From: Acanthaster planci
Lineage: Eukaryota; Echinodermata; Asteroidea; Valvatida; Acanthasteridae
Direction: 5' to 3'
Assembly (NCBI RefSeq): GCF_001949145.1
Contig: NW_019091423.1
Span: 234,669 to 298,668, forward strand
Length of the DNA stretch: 64,000 nt
The position numbers were made by a program, and so were the translations under genes. Below are positions 22,601 to 37,600 of this stretch, in pieces. Numbering within the stretch: the first letter of the stretch is position 1; each line of letters opens with the position of its first letter. A model generated the notes under the pieces. It was not told where the DNA came from. It saw only the letters and a program-made list of their open reading frames with translations, and searched no databases.

Positions 22601-25600
22601 TTAAACAGTATTTCTCATTTAAAACAAAAGAAAATGCTCCCTTCAGTTTCATAAATTTTGCATTCAAAGATTCAAATTTGGCAAATAATAATCCACTGTA
22701 TTCGGCACAGCCCTACACGTCAGTTTCACTGGCAATGATAAACAAGCAGGCAATCCCACTTTGGGAGGTTTTTTTCACTGAAGTTTCTCTTCAGTTCATG
22801 TTATTCACCTGTATCTTCCGACGACATTTCTTTGAGTTTGTCACATTTATTTTTGCTGCAGAAAGTTTGAGAATTTTGTGTCGAGAATAGAAAATGTCGG
22901 TGAGGCTCAGTTCAGCAAGTTTACTGAGTTTATTTTCATTTCTTACCATCAGTTATCCAAATAGATAGCTGAGAACACACAATTCACTATCAATACCGAC
23001 TCGCATCAGGGAAATTTTAAGTGAAGTCTCCACGACACTCGGAGAAATCTTTATAGTACGACAAAGTATGTACCAACTGTTGATATATAATGTTTTCCCA
23101 ACAAAGGTTTGGGGAGAAACAAAGGGATCTCTGCTATTTTCTTGGGCGAACTGGTACAAAAAGCTTCCAGATGTTTGTCAATTTTGATAAAAAGTTGTAT
23201 TTGTAAAATTAACTCTTCAAAATATGATACCAGCTGGGAACCAGTGGAAGACTGTGAGCAACCCTGTACACTTCAGCAACTATGGGTCAAGTAGTCTTTA
23301 ACATTCCCCACCGTCAGGGGAGAGGCCCAACACTTCATTTGGCTTACCTGCTGCTGTTGCTGCTGTTGCTGTCCCTGGGGCTGTCCCCAGCCTCCACCAC
23401 CGCCACCCCCACCGTAGCCGCCGTTACCCCAACCGCCGCCCCCACCCCCGGGGTTGTAGTTCTGGTTACCCTGGTGCCCTCCGCTGAGAAAGGGAAAGAC
23501 ACAAATAATAGAAGTAATGGATTGGTGAAATTCCAGGTTTTATCCCAGCTTTTGTACTGAAAGTCAAGAAAAATCCCCTGCTGTAGTACACAAACGTCAA
23601 CACTTCACTTGATTACTTCCGACTGAAAGACGGCTCTGTTCCCAATGTACATTTGGACAGAAATGCTAACGTAACTAGCGTAATAGGTATATTTGTTATG
23701 GGCTCACAAATAATACAGACTAGAAACAGTAAATACAAACATAGATTTTCATTTGACAGCAAGCTACACCGTTCTGATGTGCGTCTGTCTTCGTTCAATA
23801 CTGACAAACAGCACGCTCCTGGAACAGAATGGCAATGCTGGAACAAAAACCAGATTACCAGAGAGACTTTTTGGCACCACCATCATGTAAGACTCCAATA
23901 GAATGCATTCAGACGGTTTCGGCTTCCCACTGTGACTGTCTATGTCAATCCAACTTTGTGTACAGCCCCATGTGAGAGGCGGCTTGACAACAGATTTGTT
24001 TGCAACAAGTTGCTGCTCTTTTGTGAGCATACCAAACACTTCCTCGATTTCTTGCACGGGGGATTTCTTCCTCCACACAGCCGCTCAATCTTTCCAATAG
24101 CCCACACCTTTAGCTTTCTCACCAGACAGTTAGGCAAACACAAATCAAACCTTACCCTTGGTTATATCCACCACCACCTCCTGGTCCCCCGCCCATTGGT
24201 CCCTGCTATAGAAACAAAAAAGTGACATTAGCATTTGCGTAATTGGCATCACCTTCTGGAGACAGAGCAGAAGAGATCCCATGACTGTAGTGGCACCACA
24301 CCCAGGCAGGTATTCTTAAACCTTGATGCATTTTCATTTTTGGCAAGTCACTACGTCCCATTGGCTGAAGAAGTATGTACCCTGCATAATTATTATCCGT
24401 TATGCACAAGCCTAGTGCCACTGCAGTAATGACTCCAAATAACAGTAGTCCGATTACCCTACAATGTGGCCTTTTCATGTTCTGTTCTAGGGTACCATTA
24501 CACTGCAGTCTAGTGTAAGACAGCCCCCAACCATGAAGCATGCATGAAACAAAGGTCAGATCATCTACAGGGGGCATCACGTTGCCTGGTCTACTATCAA
24601 ACACCACTCACTGGACATCTAAATCCTGGCGGCATTAGTGAAATCCAGGCTTGGGTTTCCTATTGCACCATGGTTATGCCCAGCACCCACTGCCAACACA
24701 AGGTTGACAGGCTGTAGCTGGATGCCGAGTGGTCACACTTGACAAGATAACCTCAGAAGTCAACTTCTATACATCTTTCTACCACTCTTCAATAAAAATC
24801 AATTTTTAAAAAAAGAAATTTTCTGGGCTTTGAGAAATTACACATCTGAAAAATGTTTGCAAAGGTGTTGTTCAACACTTACGTTGAGTTTCTCTTGGAT
24901 AAGCTGCTCAGCAGAGCTGATCTGTTCAGACGTCCCCTGGATGGTGAAGATCTTCTCCCCCATTTGGTTGACACGAGGGGTCATCTCCACCCGGGCCCCT
25001 GACCTGGCTGTAATGGCTTGGATGTTTGCACCACCTGAAAACAGAAAAACCACAATGGTCATCTTCATAAATGAATGGTCAACTCCATAAAAGCTTAACA
25101 GAAACCACCCCCCCCCCACAATTAGCAGACCAGCTTTCATCTTCGTGTCTTGGTTAAGTCACAGCTAGGAAATGCTGACATTCTTTAATCTGTAGCAAAA
25201 ACATGTACAGGAAATCATTCACAGCTGGGTTATATCTCCCTGTCTCTAACCTTGGGATAGATCTCTCACGTTTGACCGAAAGACTCAAATCTTTTGCTTG
25301 CTACATGTTACATGTGATAACAACTCAACCACACTGGGCAATGACTTTGAAAGTTGGCAATTTTGTTGATGTTGAAACGAAGACAGGAGAAATGCCAAGG
25401 TTTGTGGTATGAGCAGTTAAATACTTCATCTCTCAAACACTTCAAAATCTATAAGGAATTTTGAATAATTTTGAACAAACAAGGAAAAGCAGAGATCATG
25501 GGGGATGTTTTTAGAAGAATTCTAGAAGAATCCTACTTACGGAGAAAGAGTTGAATTTAGTGTATTCCCTAATTGTCTAAAAGAGTCAACACAAACATGG

Positions 25601-28600
25601 TGAACAGTGCTAGAATTACAACTGCAGAACGGCTTACCTCTACCAATGATCAAGCCACACTTGTTGGCAGCCACCGGGATTTCCCTCATTTCGCCACCGT
25701 TGCGGTACTGGTTATCCCTCATCATGCCCGGCCGGCCGCCCATGAAGCCACCCCGGTTGCCAAAGTTGTTGGGTCCCCCTCCCCGGCCCCGCCCCCTGCC
25801 TCGCATGCCCATACCCCTCTCCATGTCACGTTGCTACAGAATGAAAAAATAAAAGGCATGCACATTTCACTCGCAAATGCCCTAGCCAACCCAACAAAAC
25901 AAGTTGGAAGTCCCAAGAGCTCAAACACATGTAGCCTGGTCTACTATCAAACTCCACTCATTGGGGAGTGACCCTTGTGGCGTTAGCGAAATCCAGGCTA
26001 GGTGGTTTCTGTAGCATCCACTTTACACCCGGAGCCCACAGAGTGTACGAGGCACAGGGTTCTAGCGGGATGCGTATCGGGGAAATGAACGCAGTACAAA
26101 CTAAAACTAAGGGTGAGATTTGAGGAAAGTGAAATATCCATGATTCCCCCAAAATTTAAATAGGCTCACCATTTGTGCTTAACAAAAAGTACGCCTTAAA
26201 ATTTAGTTTCTTGCTTTTTATATCATTACTGTAGAAAACAACTTAAATGGTAAGATCAGGATTTTCCTGATTTAAAAAAGGAAAATGAGGAAAATCCCGA
26301 GGAAAAAGTCCTGACTTGGGAAATACCCTGATAAATCTCATCCCCTGTAAACCCCCACCAAAGGTCAAACAAAAGAAAATCAATGTTGAAGGCGCAACAG
26401 ACTGAACACATGTAATGCCATTGAACTTAAAGCTCAAACACAGTAACACACATACACACCTCTGGTTCAGTTTGTTACAAATCACAAATGCCTAACCCTG
26501 AGCACTAATCCTTTACTCACTACAACTTTCGAATCTACAATAAAAGACACTTGGTCTTGACCCTTCACAGAGGCCCTGCTTGATACCAAACACAACAGCG
26601 GCGTTACTGTTCAGTGTAGACTTAAACACTGACAAATCTTGTCTCTGTCATGGCTACACAGCTTCCTAAGTTTAGTTAATTAATTTTACCTTCGGAAGAG
26701 TGAGCGGCCTCTCTTGGCGAGTCCATTGGAGCTAATTACCGTCATCAAGACGCTTCAAATATTTTGATTTTGATAGATAGATCGACTACTCCAAAACCAA
26801 TATACAATGAACTCATCAGCCGCAAATCAACACCAGAGAAATAGGCCCTGCTGGCAGCTGCAACATAACATGAGCAGTCAGCGAAGCTTATCCATCGCTT
26901 TCCTAAATTCAAATTGCTTTTGCAGATGCTGAATATTTGTCTAAGCAGTCCTCTGAAAATCCTTGGCATATTACTTATCGGTAACAACTGGGAACGTGTA
27001 TCTACCCTTATTGTGTTGAGCATTGTTGGGGAATGATAGATTCAACATGTTATTCCACAGAAACCTGGAGAACACCAAGTCTCAGTTTACAAGATTCCTC
27101 TCCCAAACTACAAATTGCACAAGATGTTTTATTTTATGACAGCAACACAACAAATCTTGCACTTAAACTCGATGAATGGAACCATCAACATAGCGGACAA
27201 GAACCATGCAAGAACACTGGATTTTTTTAGCACGCCTTTACTGCGAGACTTGCATGTAAACATGCACCCTCCAAATACAGCATTAACAGCAGTAGCTCCC
27301 CAGACGTTTTAGGGTCACTGGCACATCATTGATACATAACAAGTGTTTCTGAGGAAGGGTCTTGCGGCAGCCTGCGTTTTTAACATTTTTTTGAACATAA
27401 ATGGGAAAACTGTTCCATATTTTCATGTTAAATTTGGAAGATGGTCTTGCCACCTGTTGCATAAAAGTTATAACTGGGGTGAAGGTTTTTTTATTGCCTC
27501 TTTCAAAGCCTCTAAACTAATGTAAGAAGCCCTTAATCCAGATTGACAGCCTCTTTACTTTGGATGACAGCCTCCTAACTAAAAGTTAAACAGCACACCA
27601 TCTGCAAATAGTACTAACCTTTGCCTCTTGCACGATCTCGTCCACAATCTCCTGGGCTCGATCCACAGCAGGTGTCGGCCCAGTGATGATGCAGACTCGC
27701 TCCTCGCAGCCGTCATCCTCCTTGAACTGCACACGGGCCCCTGTGTCTTCCTGGATGCTACGGATCATCTCGCCCTTCTTGCCGATGATGATGCCTACTG
27801 TCTGTCTCGGGACAGTGAACTGAGCCATGCCAAACACGAAGAACAGGACATATTGTCAGATGCAACACATTGAAAGTTTTGTCAAACAACTTTGAAAAAG
27901 CAGCTTCTGAATCTGCTCTTCGGTAAAATGTGATTTGAGTTTGTACAAACTTAAATCACATCTGAGGACAGGTAATCCCCTGTTAAATAACACTAACCTC
28001 AACCCACTGAAAACGCATGAGAAATCACGGCATTGTTGGGTTCAGGGTTTGGAAACTCCTGATCGGGATTGTAAACAATTGGAAATCAAGTCAGCTGGAC
28101 TTTGTAATGAGGGTCAAAGCCTGGGGCTGCTTACCTCTCTGTTGTCACCTCCACCGTAATTGGACTGACCCCGTGGAGCTCCTTGTCCGCCCCCTCCCAC
28201 GCTGTTGTTGTACTCTTGCTGCTGTTTCTAACACCAAAGGAGAACAAGTTCGAACTTCATTTATTTGTGGAAGGAATTATCTGGCCGAACACACTGGGAA
28301 GCTCTGTAGTCTTGGGGCGAGAGAACAAACCAGGGTCTACTTATCTTAGAATTTCACATATTGGTGTTGGGCCAAAAAAGGCATGCTTTGAAACTTAATA
28401 CATATCCTTATTGCCTTGGCCCAGAGACGAACCCGACTTGAAGGATATTGAAGTCCTTTGGGAATAGGGCTATGTTCATGACAGCGGGGATTGCTATGGC
28501 AGAAACATGATGGCCAACACTTAAGGAGTACATGTACAGTGTTTTAACTGCATTATTACACGGTGAAATACAATGATTATGATGCAATGCATAGAATACA

Positions 28601-31600
28601 CAATATCCTGAAGGATTTGGCAGAACAAAATGTGACTGCAAAGATAACTTACATCCAACAATTCGCTGATCAGTTCTTTGGCTCTCTGTCAAGGCAAAGA
28701 AACAATTCCATTTCATTACAGTTGCCACAGACCACTGACAATACACAAATCCCATTCCTATAAACTCACAAGACATCAGTCATCAACTGCAGGTCTGTAA
28801 CTAGACCATTTGAACGATGTACACGCAAATCAGGGAAGTGCCTGATACTGACAAGCAATGTTTTACATTTCCATTTGTCGGACCAACAATAACTTCATCA
28901 GGGTTGGCAAAAATTCAACATCTCAGCTTCAGACAAGCCTAACAGTAGGCAAACCTTGAGATGCTGCAAGAAATAAAAACAGGTGCAGTGCACAGCAAAT
29001 GATGCAACACACAATGGACCACAAGGACTGGCAGAGAGCACAGTGTGCACTACAAACCAATGCATGCAAGGCAATGCTGTAGTCAAGACCACTAAAGACT
29101 TTCACAAGACCAACACAAGCCCTCCAGTCTGAATTCACATCACGAGCTATCAAAATGAACTGCAACAAAAGCATTCCTTTGTCATTGTGTGAGGTCTCGC
29201 GTGTCAGGTCTTGTGATGGTCTCGACCAAAACACTGATGCAAAGCCAGCATCTGTAATTCTTCTCATACAATCAACAGCACGGATGAAATACTGGGCAAA
29301 AGATTCCCATTTCACAAACGCTCAATGCTATTTGTTTTGAGCTTTTTACTGCTACATCCTCCAAAATGTGCGTGCATTGACTGTCTTTCACTGGCACATG
29401 CTTTGAATCACGGTAAATCAGTGTATTTTTTTAGTGGGGGGGGGAAATCCTCTATTGCCTTTGAGCACCATGCCTTGTGGAACCACTGTTCTCATTACCA
29501 GTGGGGCACAACCACCATTTTCAATTTAGATAAAAACTTGTTCTTAAGGTGATTGTTTCCAGACTGGCCCTGAACAGACCATGCCGGTAGTGAATACTCA
29601 CTTCCACTTGAGATGGGTCACCAGTGATTTTGAGGGGTTTTTCCATGCCAGTGTTGGCAGTGCTGTCCTGAATCATCATCATCCTGGCACCAGACTGTTC
29701 CTGAAGGCAGGTGGTAGAATAATCACATGTAAGGCATTTAACCAAACCGTTATTCAGAAGCTGGTATATTATCCTCCTCTTTGCTCATCCAAACATTGCT
29801 GGTAACAGCTCAACTCCCGGGGGAGAATAGAGCTAAGTGGTTAAACACATTGACCATCCTTGCTCTTGGGTGAAGAAATCCAGATAGATTTAGGGTGACT
29901 CACTTAAGATTGCACAATGTAACCGGCTGCTGGACTAGCTTCAAACCTTAACCACTGGGGCAAATGCCCCCTCAGGCATCATGTCCTTCTGAGGCCATGT
30001 GCTTTTGAAGGCCACGTTGCTTAAAAAACAATGCTAAAAATACAAAAATGAAATTCAAAATCAAAGTACTGGGAGAATACGTCAACTCTTGCCTTTTGAT
30101 CTAAACCCTAGGGCATGTGAGAAAAAAGAAACGCAGTTCCACTGATAAATTGGTCTGTTTTGATTAAAGTTTTGATCTGTTGATCAGCTTAATTTGTTTC
30201 CATGCTTATTTTTATTCAAGGTTGAATCAACGATGATCAAGGAGCAATTGACCTATTTTGAGATCAACCAATGTGAATCTTTAAGGCGCATGTCATCAAT
30301 ATGGACCTTTTGACCAAGTATGCCCATCTCTGTATTTTTCCCCAATTTCATTGAAAAAAGTGAATAAAATCTTAAGATTTTGGTTGTTACAGTTTTTGCT
30401 CATTCTCTTGTATCCTCTCAACTCTAACCATCCCAAATCCATCAAAATCCATTTCCACTTGTTGATGGATATTGATGGACTTGGCCCAGGAGGCTTGAAG
30501 TTCTGCCAGGGTATTCAGTGCATGCTGTCATGGCAATTAGTACTGTTGACGTCAGGTATGCCGTGTGATAGGTCCATAACAAAGACCATCATGCTAGTGG
30601 TGCTCTCTTTAGCAGGAAATGTGGATTGTACAGGGAGTGTTAGATTTTGATGGATTTGGTCCAGTGCAAGACACTAGAAGGTTAGGGTTAAAGGAAGTGT
30701 TCACGGTAGTTTTGGATTAACTGCATGAAAACAGTAAGTGGAAAAATTGAACACCACCTGAAGGACTTGAAGCGTACAAGCCAAAATTACCTATGGAGAT
30801 GGGGACTTGAACAAAAGTGACAAAATGGCCAACTTCCCTCCTTACCATGAGCTTGCGGATGGTCTCTCCCTTCTTGCCAATGACCAGGCCCACTTTGTTG
30901 GCCTTGATCATCAACTGCTCCGTCACGGCCTCCTTGGAATTGTAGATGATGTTGTCCAGCTCCTGTTTCGCTCTCCTGCAGGAAATAGAAATGTTCCTGT
31001 CAACTGTAAGCGTGGAGTGACCTTTTGTTTGTTGGGCCATAAATATAAGACAACTGATGCTTCAATTTTCTCTTGTTAATAACACAAAGGCTTTGATTTT
31101 AAAATGGGCACCTTGTATGAAAACGTCTGTGTTTAATTATGGCCCTATCGTGTGACGTCACTTCAGTTTAAATCACGCCCACTGCACATACACTGCGCAC
31201 AGAATTACATGTATTGATCCCCATTTACGTGGAACCATGGAACCGGAAGTTAATGTGCGACTTCAGCGATCGTCCAACGGGGAGCCTGCTAATCATGGCT
31301 CGTCTGCGTGTACAATTAAGTCGCTTACGAACCAGATATGAACACTTCAGTCAGACGAAATTTAAATTGGGTGGAAAACGCTGAAATCGTGCTTGGGTGA
31401 CCGCGTCAAAAATGAGCTGCATCGATTCCAAAATTGGAATCTGAAACCAAACTTTTTGAGGCATCAACTTCCTAAAATAAAAAGGTCCCAGACATTTAAG
31501 TAAGGATTAGGGTAAAAAAACCCAGTCATCAGTGTCCCACGTACATGTTCATAATGTAGTGTGTGAGCACCCATATGTAAGAGACCACAAAAGTGACATC

Positions 31601-34600
31601 AAGAACAACTGCCCTGGTGAAAGTCGAAGATTGCCAAGTTGATCACGGCTATTGCTCGCTATTACACACAGAGCTGCTCATCTAAGGGTGTTACGCACAG
31701 CAGTACAGTCCTCAAAATTCTCCGAGAAAGCTGAGCGAGTACACTGGACGGTATGTGACTTCTCTTTTGGTGAATGTCCCACACATGCACGCTGCTGTTG
31801 CACTCCATGCCAACACACTACAGAAACAGTCCAAGCCCCAAATACTTACTGCACAGCTTCTGGTGTCCCCATCAGTGTGCAAGTTCTTACATCCGGGTTG
31901 TCAATGTCGTTCTCTGCAAGCGCATGTGCAAAAGAAAGCATCTTGAATTGTGTGGCACGATAGAAACCACTGCGACAGACCAACCCGCACATTTACTGAG
32001 CTCCAAACAAACAGCCTGGCTGAGTGTCCTTCAGAACCAATTAACCCACCACACACTACGTGCAATGGCAAATACCAAATCAATCATTTAAGGGATCCAT
32101 GCAATGCATTTTCTAAGAATCACTTTATGTCCATCTTTATCTTCTTCAATGTATGAAAAACATGAAATCATTTTGGAGTGAAGGTTTTTTAAAAATGCAC
32201 TTTTTAAGACATTAAAAATTGGGCCAAGCTTTTCCAGACGAATGAAGGCTTTGTTGCCGTGATTTATCAGGAGAGACACATTTCAGTTGAATTTTTTTAG
32301 TGTTCAAATGTTGTATTGTGTATTTGCTCTTTGAAAAAAATTCTGAAAATGTATTGCTTGCTGTCTTATTGCCATATACTGTACACAACAATAAATTACC
32401 AAAGAAATGGAAATTTATGACAGCAAATTATAGAAAAAAATCCAGCAGTGTTTTATTGAGGTTCAGTGCTTGGGATGATTATGTCACCGTTTGGATCATA
32501 AATATGCAAATTTGCATCGGCATGAAAGCTAAAAAGGCTCCAAAAAGAGATTGAAATAGCAAAAGAAATATCAACAAAGATGTTAATTGAAAACCATGAA
32601 GGTGTAATTTCAGTGGGTGTAGTAAAATAATTCTTTCGCATGGTCTCTTTAAAAGGTGTGGCTGACAATAACAAAGGCCCCCTGGAAGCCATTGGCTAGT
32701 GGCTATGGCTAGTATCCAATGCTTGAGTGGTTCCTAGCCACAGCCGGTTAATTCAGATGCAGCTGCAAGACAAGTCCAACTTACGTCCAGCAACCTGTAC
32801 TTTGCAATCCGAAGCTTCCTGGATTTTATTGATTGTCTCTCCGCCCTTTCCAATAACTGTGGGAGACAGAAAGTGATGGATTGAATCAATGGCTGCATCC
32901 GAATCTCTTGTATATAGCTAGGTCTAGGTCTTCGTTCCGTTGGAAGTGCGTGGAGACGCGTAGACAATAGACCTAGCCGTAGCTCTGGAAGCCTGTTTCG
33001 GACACGGCCATTATCACTCCGCGAGTGAACTCCTTGTGAAATCCAGGCACAGGGACTAGCCAGGGTCCTCACAGAAACCTGGAAACCGAATTCCATGACT
33101 TTTCCAGGACTACAATATGACAATTGCCATGACATTTCTTGTCACTCTGCTGAAAACAGTTGCTTGTGCCTGGTATTAGGTACTGGAATATTGCATTAGC
33201 CTACACTTTTGACCGACAAGGATACGGTCTGTAAAATTATCATTCCCTTGAAGCAGCCCACAACTCCATAATATAATTTAATAACCATGAATGATCTTGA
33301 TTCCCATTACTTGTCAATGAATTGTTTGCTCCGATAGGAGGGATCCATGGCGTCATGTTTTCCCCAATTTTCATGAGTTTTCACAATATTCCAGGACTCT
33401 CTTTCATGGATATTCCATTACTGTGGGAACCCTGTCCGTCTCTCCAGAAAACCCTTGTTAATCAGCATTTTTTATACCAAAATGTACACCCTCTCTCCCA
33501 ATACTTTCTAACCATTATCACAGCGCCTGCAATCCACACACTCCAAGGAATGCCGAGAGGTAAACCCTGGCTGTGTAAACGGAACCCTTCAACTCTCTTC
33601 ATCTTGAGTCTTAACCCTCCTTTGGTTTTACAGCACAAATGTGCACAAATGCCCACAGTCACTGGTGAGCATGTAATATTTATATGGAACTCAAACATGC
33701 ACAGGTTCAGTGTGTACACACTAGATTGCCAGCACAAAATGACCCAGGGTCTTTTGTGCAATCCTCTTCACTGCATTTGGTTTACTGCACAATTATGCAC
33801 ATGAAACAGTGAAGCACAGTTCTCGGGCAGCACAAAAGTGCAATCTGATATTCCTGTGAGGGACAGTTGGTGCAGTGCACAACATGACACAGCTGTGCTT
33901 CTTTGAGGTGTTCACCAAATGACCCAAAGAGTGACTTCAGCGTAGGAGGGTTAACTGATAAAGTGTATTTCACCCTACAAATCCTGCCGGCTGGCCAATA
34001 ACTTCACCAGAATAACACGGTTTTAATGCAAGGCCCCCATGTACTTACTCAAACCAACTAGATTGGCCGGCACCTTGTAGTTCTCCGTCGCACTTCCAAT
34101 ACTATAAGGACAAAAAACAACATAGAGCAGGTAATGTTAAAATGCTGTCAGGGAAACAAATGCACATCACAGGTTTTTCACATTCTTCTGGTATCAGTGA
34201 CCAGAAAGTGGTATAAAGGGACTTTTTACCAAGGAAAACAAACATCCTTTTGCTAGACGCGAACCTTCCAAAGTCTTTCCAAATCCTCCCTGCATAAATG
34301 CCAGGTTTTGAAGAATAAATGCGGTGCAATGCAGTATGGCAAACATTTCTTTTTATTTTGAAAAATGCACTGTCTTAAGGTCTTGGGATGGACCTCGCGC
34401 TGCCTTTGCTCAGGTATGCATACACATAGGCCTAAATTATATTGAAAATTATGAGCACTTCTACAGGATATCATTTACACTGCCTCAGCATGCCGACTGC
34501 TATTGCTGGAGGAATTTCAAGTAATAGTTAAAACACCAAAGATCACATTACCCCTAACCCCCTAGGCTCTTACACTAGAAAGTACACTGAACCTCACAAA

Positions 34601-37600
34601 ATCAACAGGTTCATGTACTTGTCTATGTACTTGTACATGCAGGTCACTGTACAAAACCTGATAAACTCTAACAGAATAAGCCCGTTGGAGTTTGAGTGAT
34701 ATGGTATGAATGGGTCTATGCAGTATAGGATGACTTGCGCTGAACAGTACCAAACCTGAAGAAATCAAGCATACTCCAACAACTGGCACAACTGCACACA
34801 ACGAACCACGTGTGTCCCAACTCACACAGAATCAAACACCATCTCCCTGGGCCTTTCATCCCCAGTTTCACAACATTCAAACAGGAAGTTCATCAGGTAT
34901 GGTACCAAACCTGCCCAAACCTCACAAAACCTGCCTTTGAGTACAGCAGGTTTGGGGTAGTAGGGTTAGAGAAATAACGGACACCAAAAGATAGAGGACT
35001 TATGCAAATGTTATGAGGCAGCAGTAGCAGGATATACACGCAAGTTGCCTTCTTCTAAAAGGCCTACTAAGTTTAGATCGAGGAACAAAAACCAACCACC
35101 ACTTACCCAGGCATACCCGGTTTCATGGAGTACATGTTACTCCCCAAAGCTGAAAACCAGAAAATTTGAGAGCCGTCAATAATCATATTATTGTCTTCTC
35201 CAGACATTTTAGGCTTAAATTACTCTCTCCAGTCTCTGCCGCATATGTTTGAAATTTCTCTTTTAAAGTTTCAACAGACACCTCAAATCTTGCTGTTGAA
35301 ATGCAAAGGACCTTCTTCCTGCCTAAATGAAATTTCGGAAAGTGTTCAGAATTTTCATCTTTCTCTGTTAAGTATTCTGAGCTTTCCAGTTTCATTTAAT
35401 AAACACCCTGTTTATTTCGGGAAGATTTTAGCGAGGAAAGGGGATTCTGTAACTGGAGGAGACAGAACGTGTGCCATCTCTGAACCTGTTTTATACTAAG
35501 TGTTTTATGAAACTCAAAATTCTTGGAGGCCAGATGCAGACCTCTTCCTTTTTCCGCACTTGGGTCGTATAGAAAAACAGGTGCTGAAAGTGTTACCTAG
35601 GGCTTTGGCCATATTCAAGGAAAGTATGAACCAACATGAGATGAACTCACGGTCACTCATATTTGGGAAGGCCATGTTTTTCTTTCCAGCTGGCTCCTCC
35701 CCTGACAGCTCATCCAGGGGTCTCTTGAGACCCAGCGACACCGACGGGTCACCTGCTTGGCCAGCAGGCAACGTCGACCCTCCAATTTTGGCTGCAATCT
35801 GAAGCAAAATAGAAAACTTGTGAATTTTTGTTCTTGTGTGTACCATTTATCATGCTCGTTTTCAACGTGGAATCAAGTCAGTGTGTGGTCTCAAGGAACT
35901 GGTGAGCACACTAGCCAGTGTCAGGTTCAAGTCCAGCTGCATGACTGGGAGTATTTTTACTCCTCCAGGAAAGTTTTGTTTCAAATTTAATCATGCATGT
36001 CATTGCTGGATATTTCACTCTTTTTGTCACCCAATGTGGCTCGAGTTCCTTGGGAAAAATGGGCATTATATCGGAAATTGAACAATATGTACCAGTAAGT
36101 GTAAATCCAATTATGCAAATACATGTATGTACCAAAAGAACTATGGGGATCGTCATTAGAGGTAGTGAATATGAACAGCAATGTAAGCATGGACCAGCAG
36201 TGATGGAAATGCGATACATTTTGTGCCAAAAGCGAGACAAACATGAAACTAATGTGCAATTTTTGTGAATGGAAATTTCTTTTAAAATCACGCGTAACAA
36301 CGGCCACACAACCTGCCCCAGCCGGCCATAACCACAGTGCACACGGCATATTCGCGGCATGGATCGGAAACCGACCCAGCGCCCTGCTTGGAGCTGGAGC
36401 GCTAGCGGCTTCACAGCAAAAATGAAATGTTTGACAAAACAAACTCGCCCCCAGTTTCTTGTCCTAGTTTCAAGCAGCACGAGGCCAACGGATTGCGGGG
36501 GAAATGAGGTTACTGTGATTTGGTGGGATTATACAGCATGTGTAGTTCAGTACAGTACGGTACCGAGTGCACACACATACTTTCAATGCGCGATAAGTGA
36601 CGCCTTGGTACATACTCCCCAAGCGCGATACCAGCTTTGCACGTACATACATGTAAGCAAGTGTTAACTTCTGTCATCCCGTGGTGATCAATGTGCAACA
36701 AAAATGCCAAAAGCACCGTCCAAATGTACCGCTGAAAAATGGCAGAAAGATAAATGTATGCCTTGGCTGAAACAAGAGAATCAGTCGGAAGACAATGTCC
36801 TTTACTGTGAGCAATGTAGTTTGCAAGAGGCCAAAATCAAAGCCGTTCGAAATTCTGCAGAACCCTCGTCAGATTCCAGTGAAAGCACCGACTCTGACAG
36901 TGATTTTGATCAGTAAAATTTGCAGTGATGTACATGCACATGTATCTCATTTTCCTTTTCTGGTTAAATATTTGACTTATGTGTAAGTCACCAACTGTTC
37001 TAGGTCAAATGTAGAACATCTCACAAGCTAAAATGGTGTCCGATAGGTGTTTCTCTACCTTGAAAGATAGCGGCTTGGTGGTGATAGTCTAGGAATTGGG
37101 CACAAAGCCTGCTTCTTATGTTTAACAAAAGTCTGATCCACTTCAAGATGACCCTTTTGCACAGCACTTGGAGAGTTTTCATTGGGATGGATATTTTAGG
37201 AGGTCTGATATCCGGATGGACTGTGCAGGAAACGTGGCTTCGGTACAACTTGTGATGTCATAAATGTATATATCTAACCATAATGAACTATACAAGTACA
37301 TGAAACTTGAGCTACCGGTCTCTTGAGCTAGTATTGGCCAAGATGAAAGGGCAACAGAAATTGAAAGCATTTAGTTCAATAAATACAAAGTTCCCTGACC
37401 ACAGATTTCCCAGATATCTCTATACATAATCTTAACGAGAGTAGTCGGAATTATCCGGACTGGTATCCAAAGCAACATAAACGTTCATTACGCAAGTACG
37501 CTACGTCTGTTTAATCACGTGACGTAAGGCCTTTAAAGAATGTACATGTGTGCGGATCGTCGAGGGATGAGAGGTGAGGATGGTTAAAAAAAAACACACA

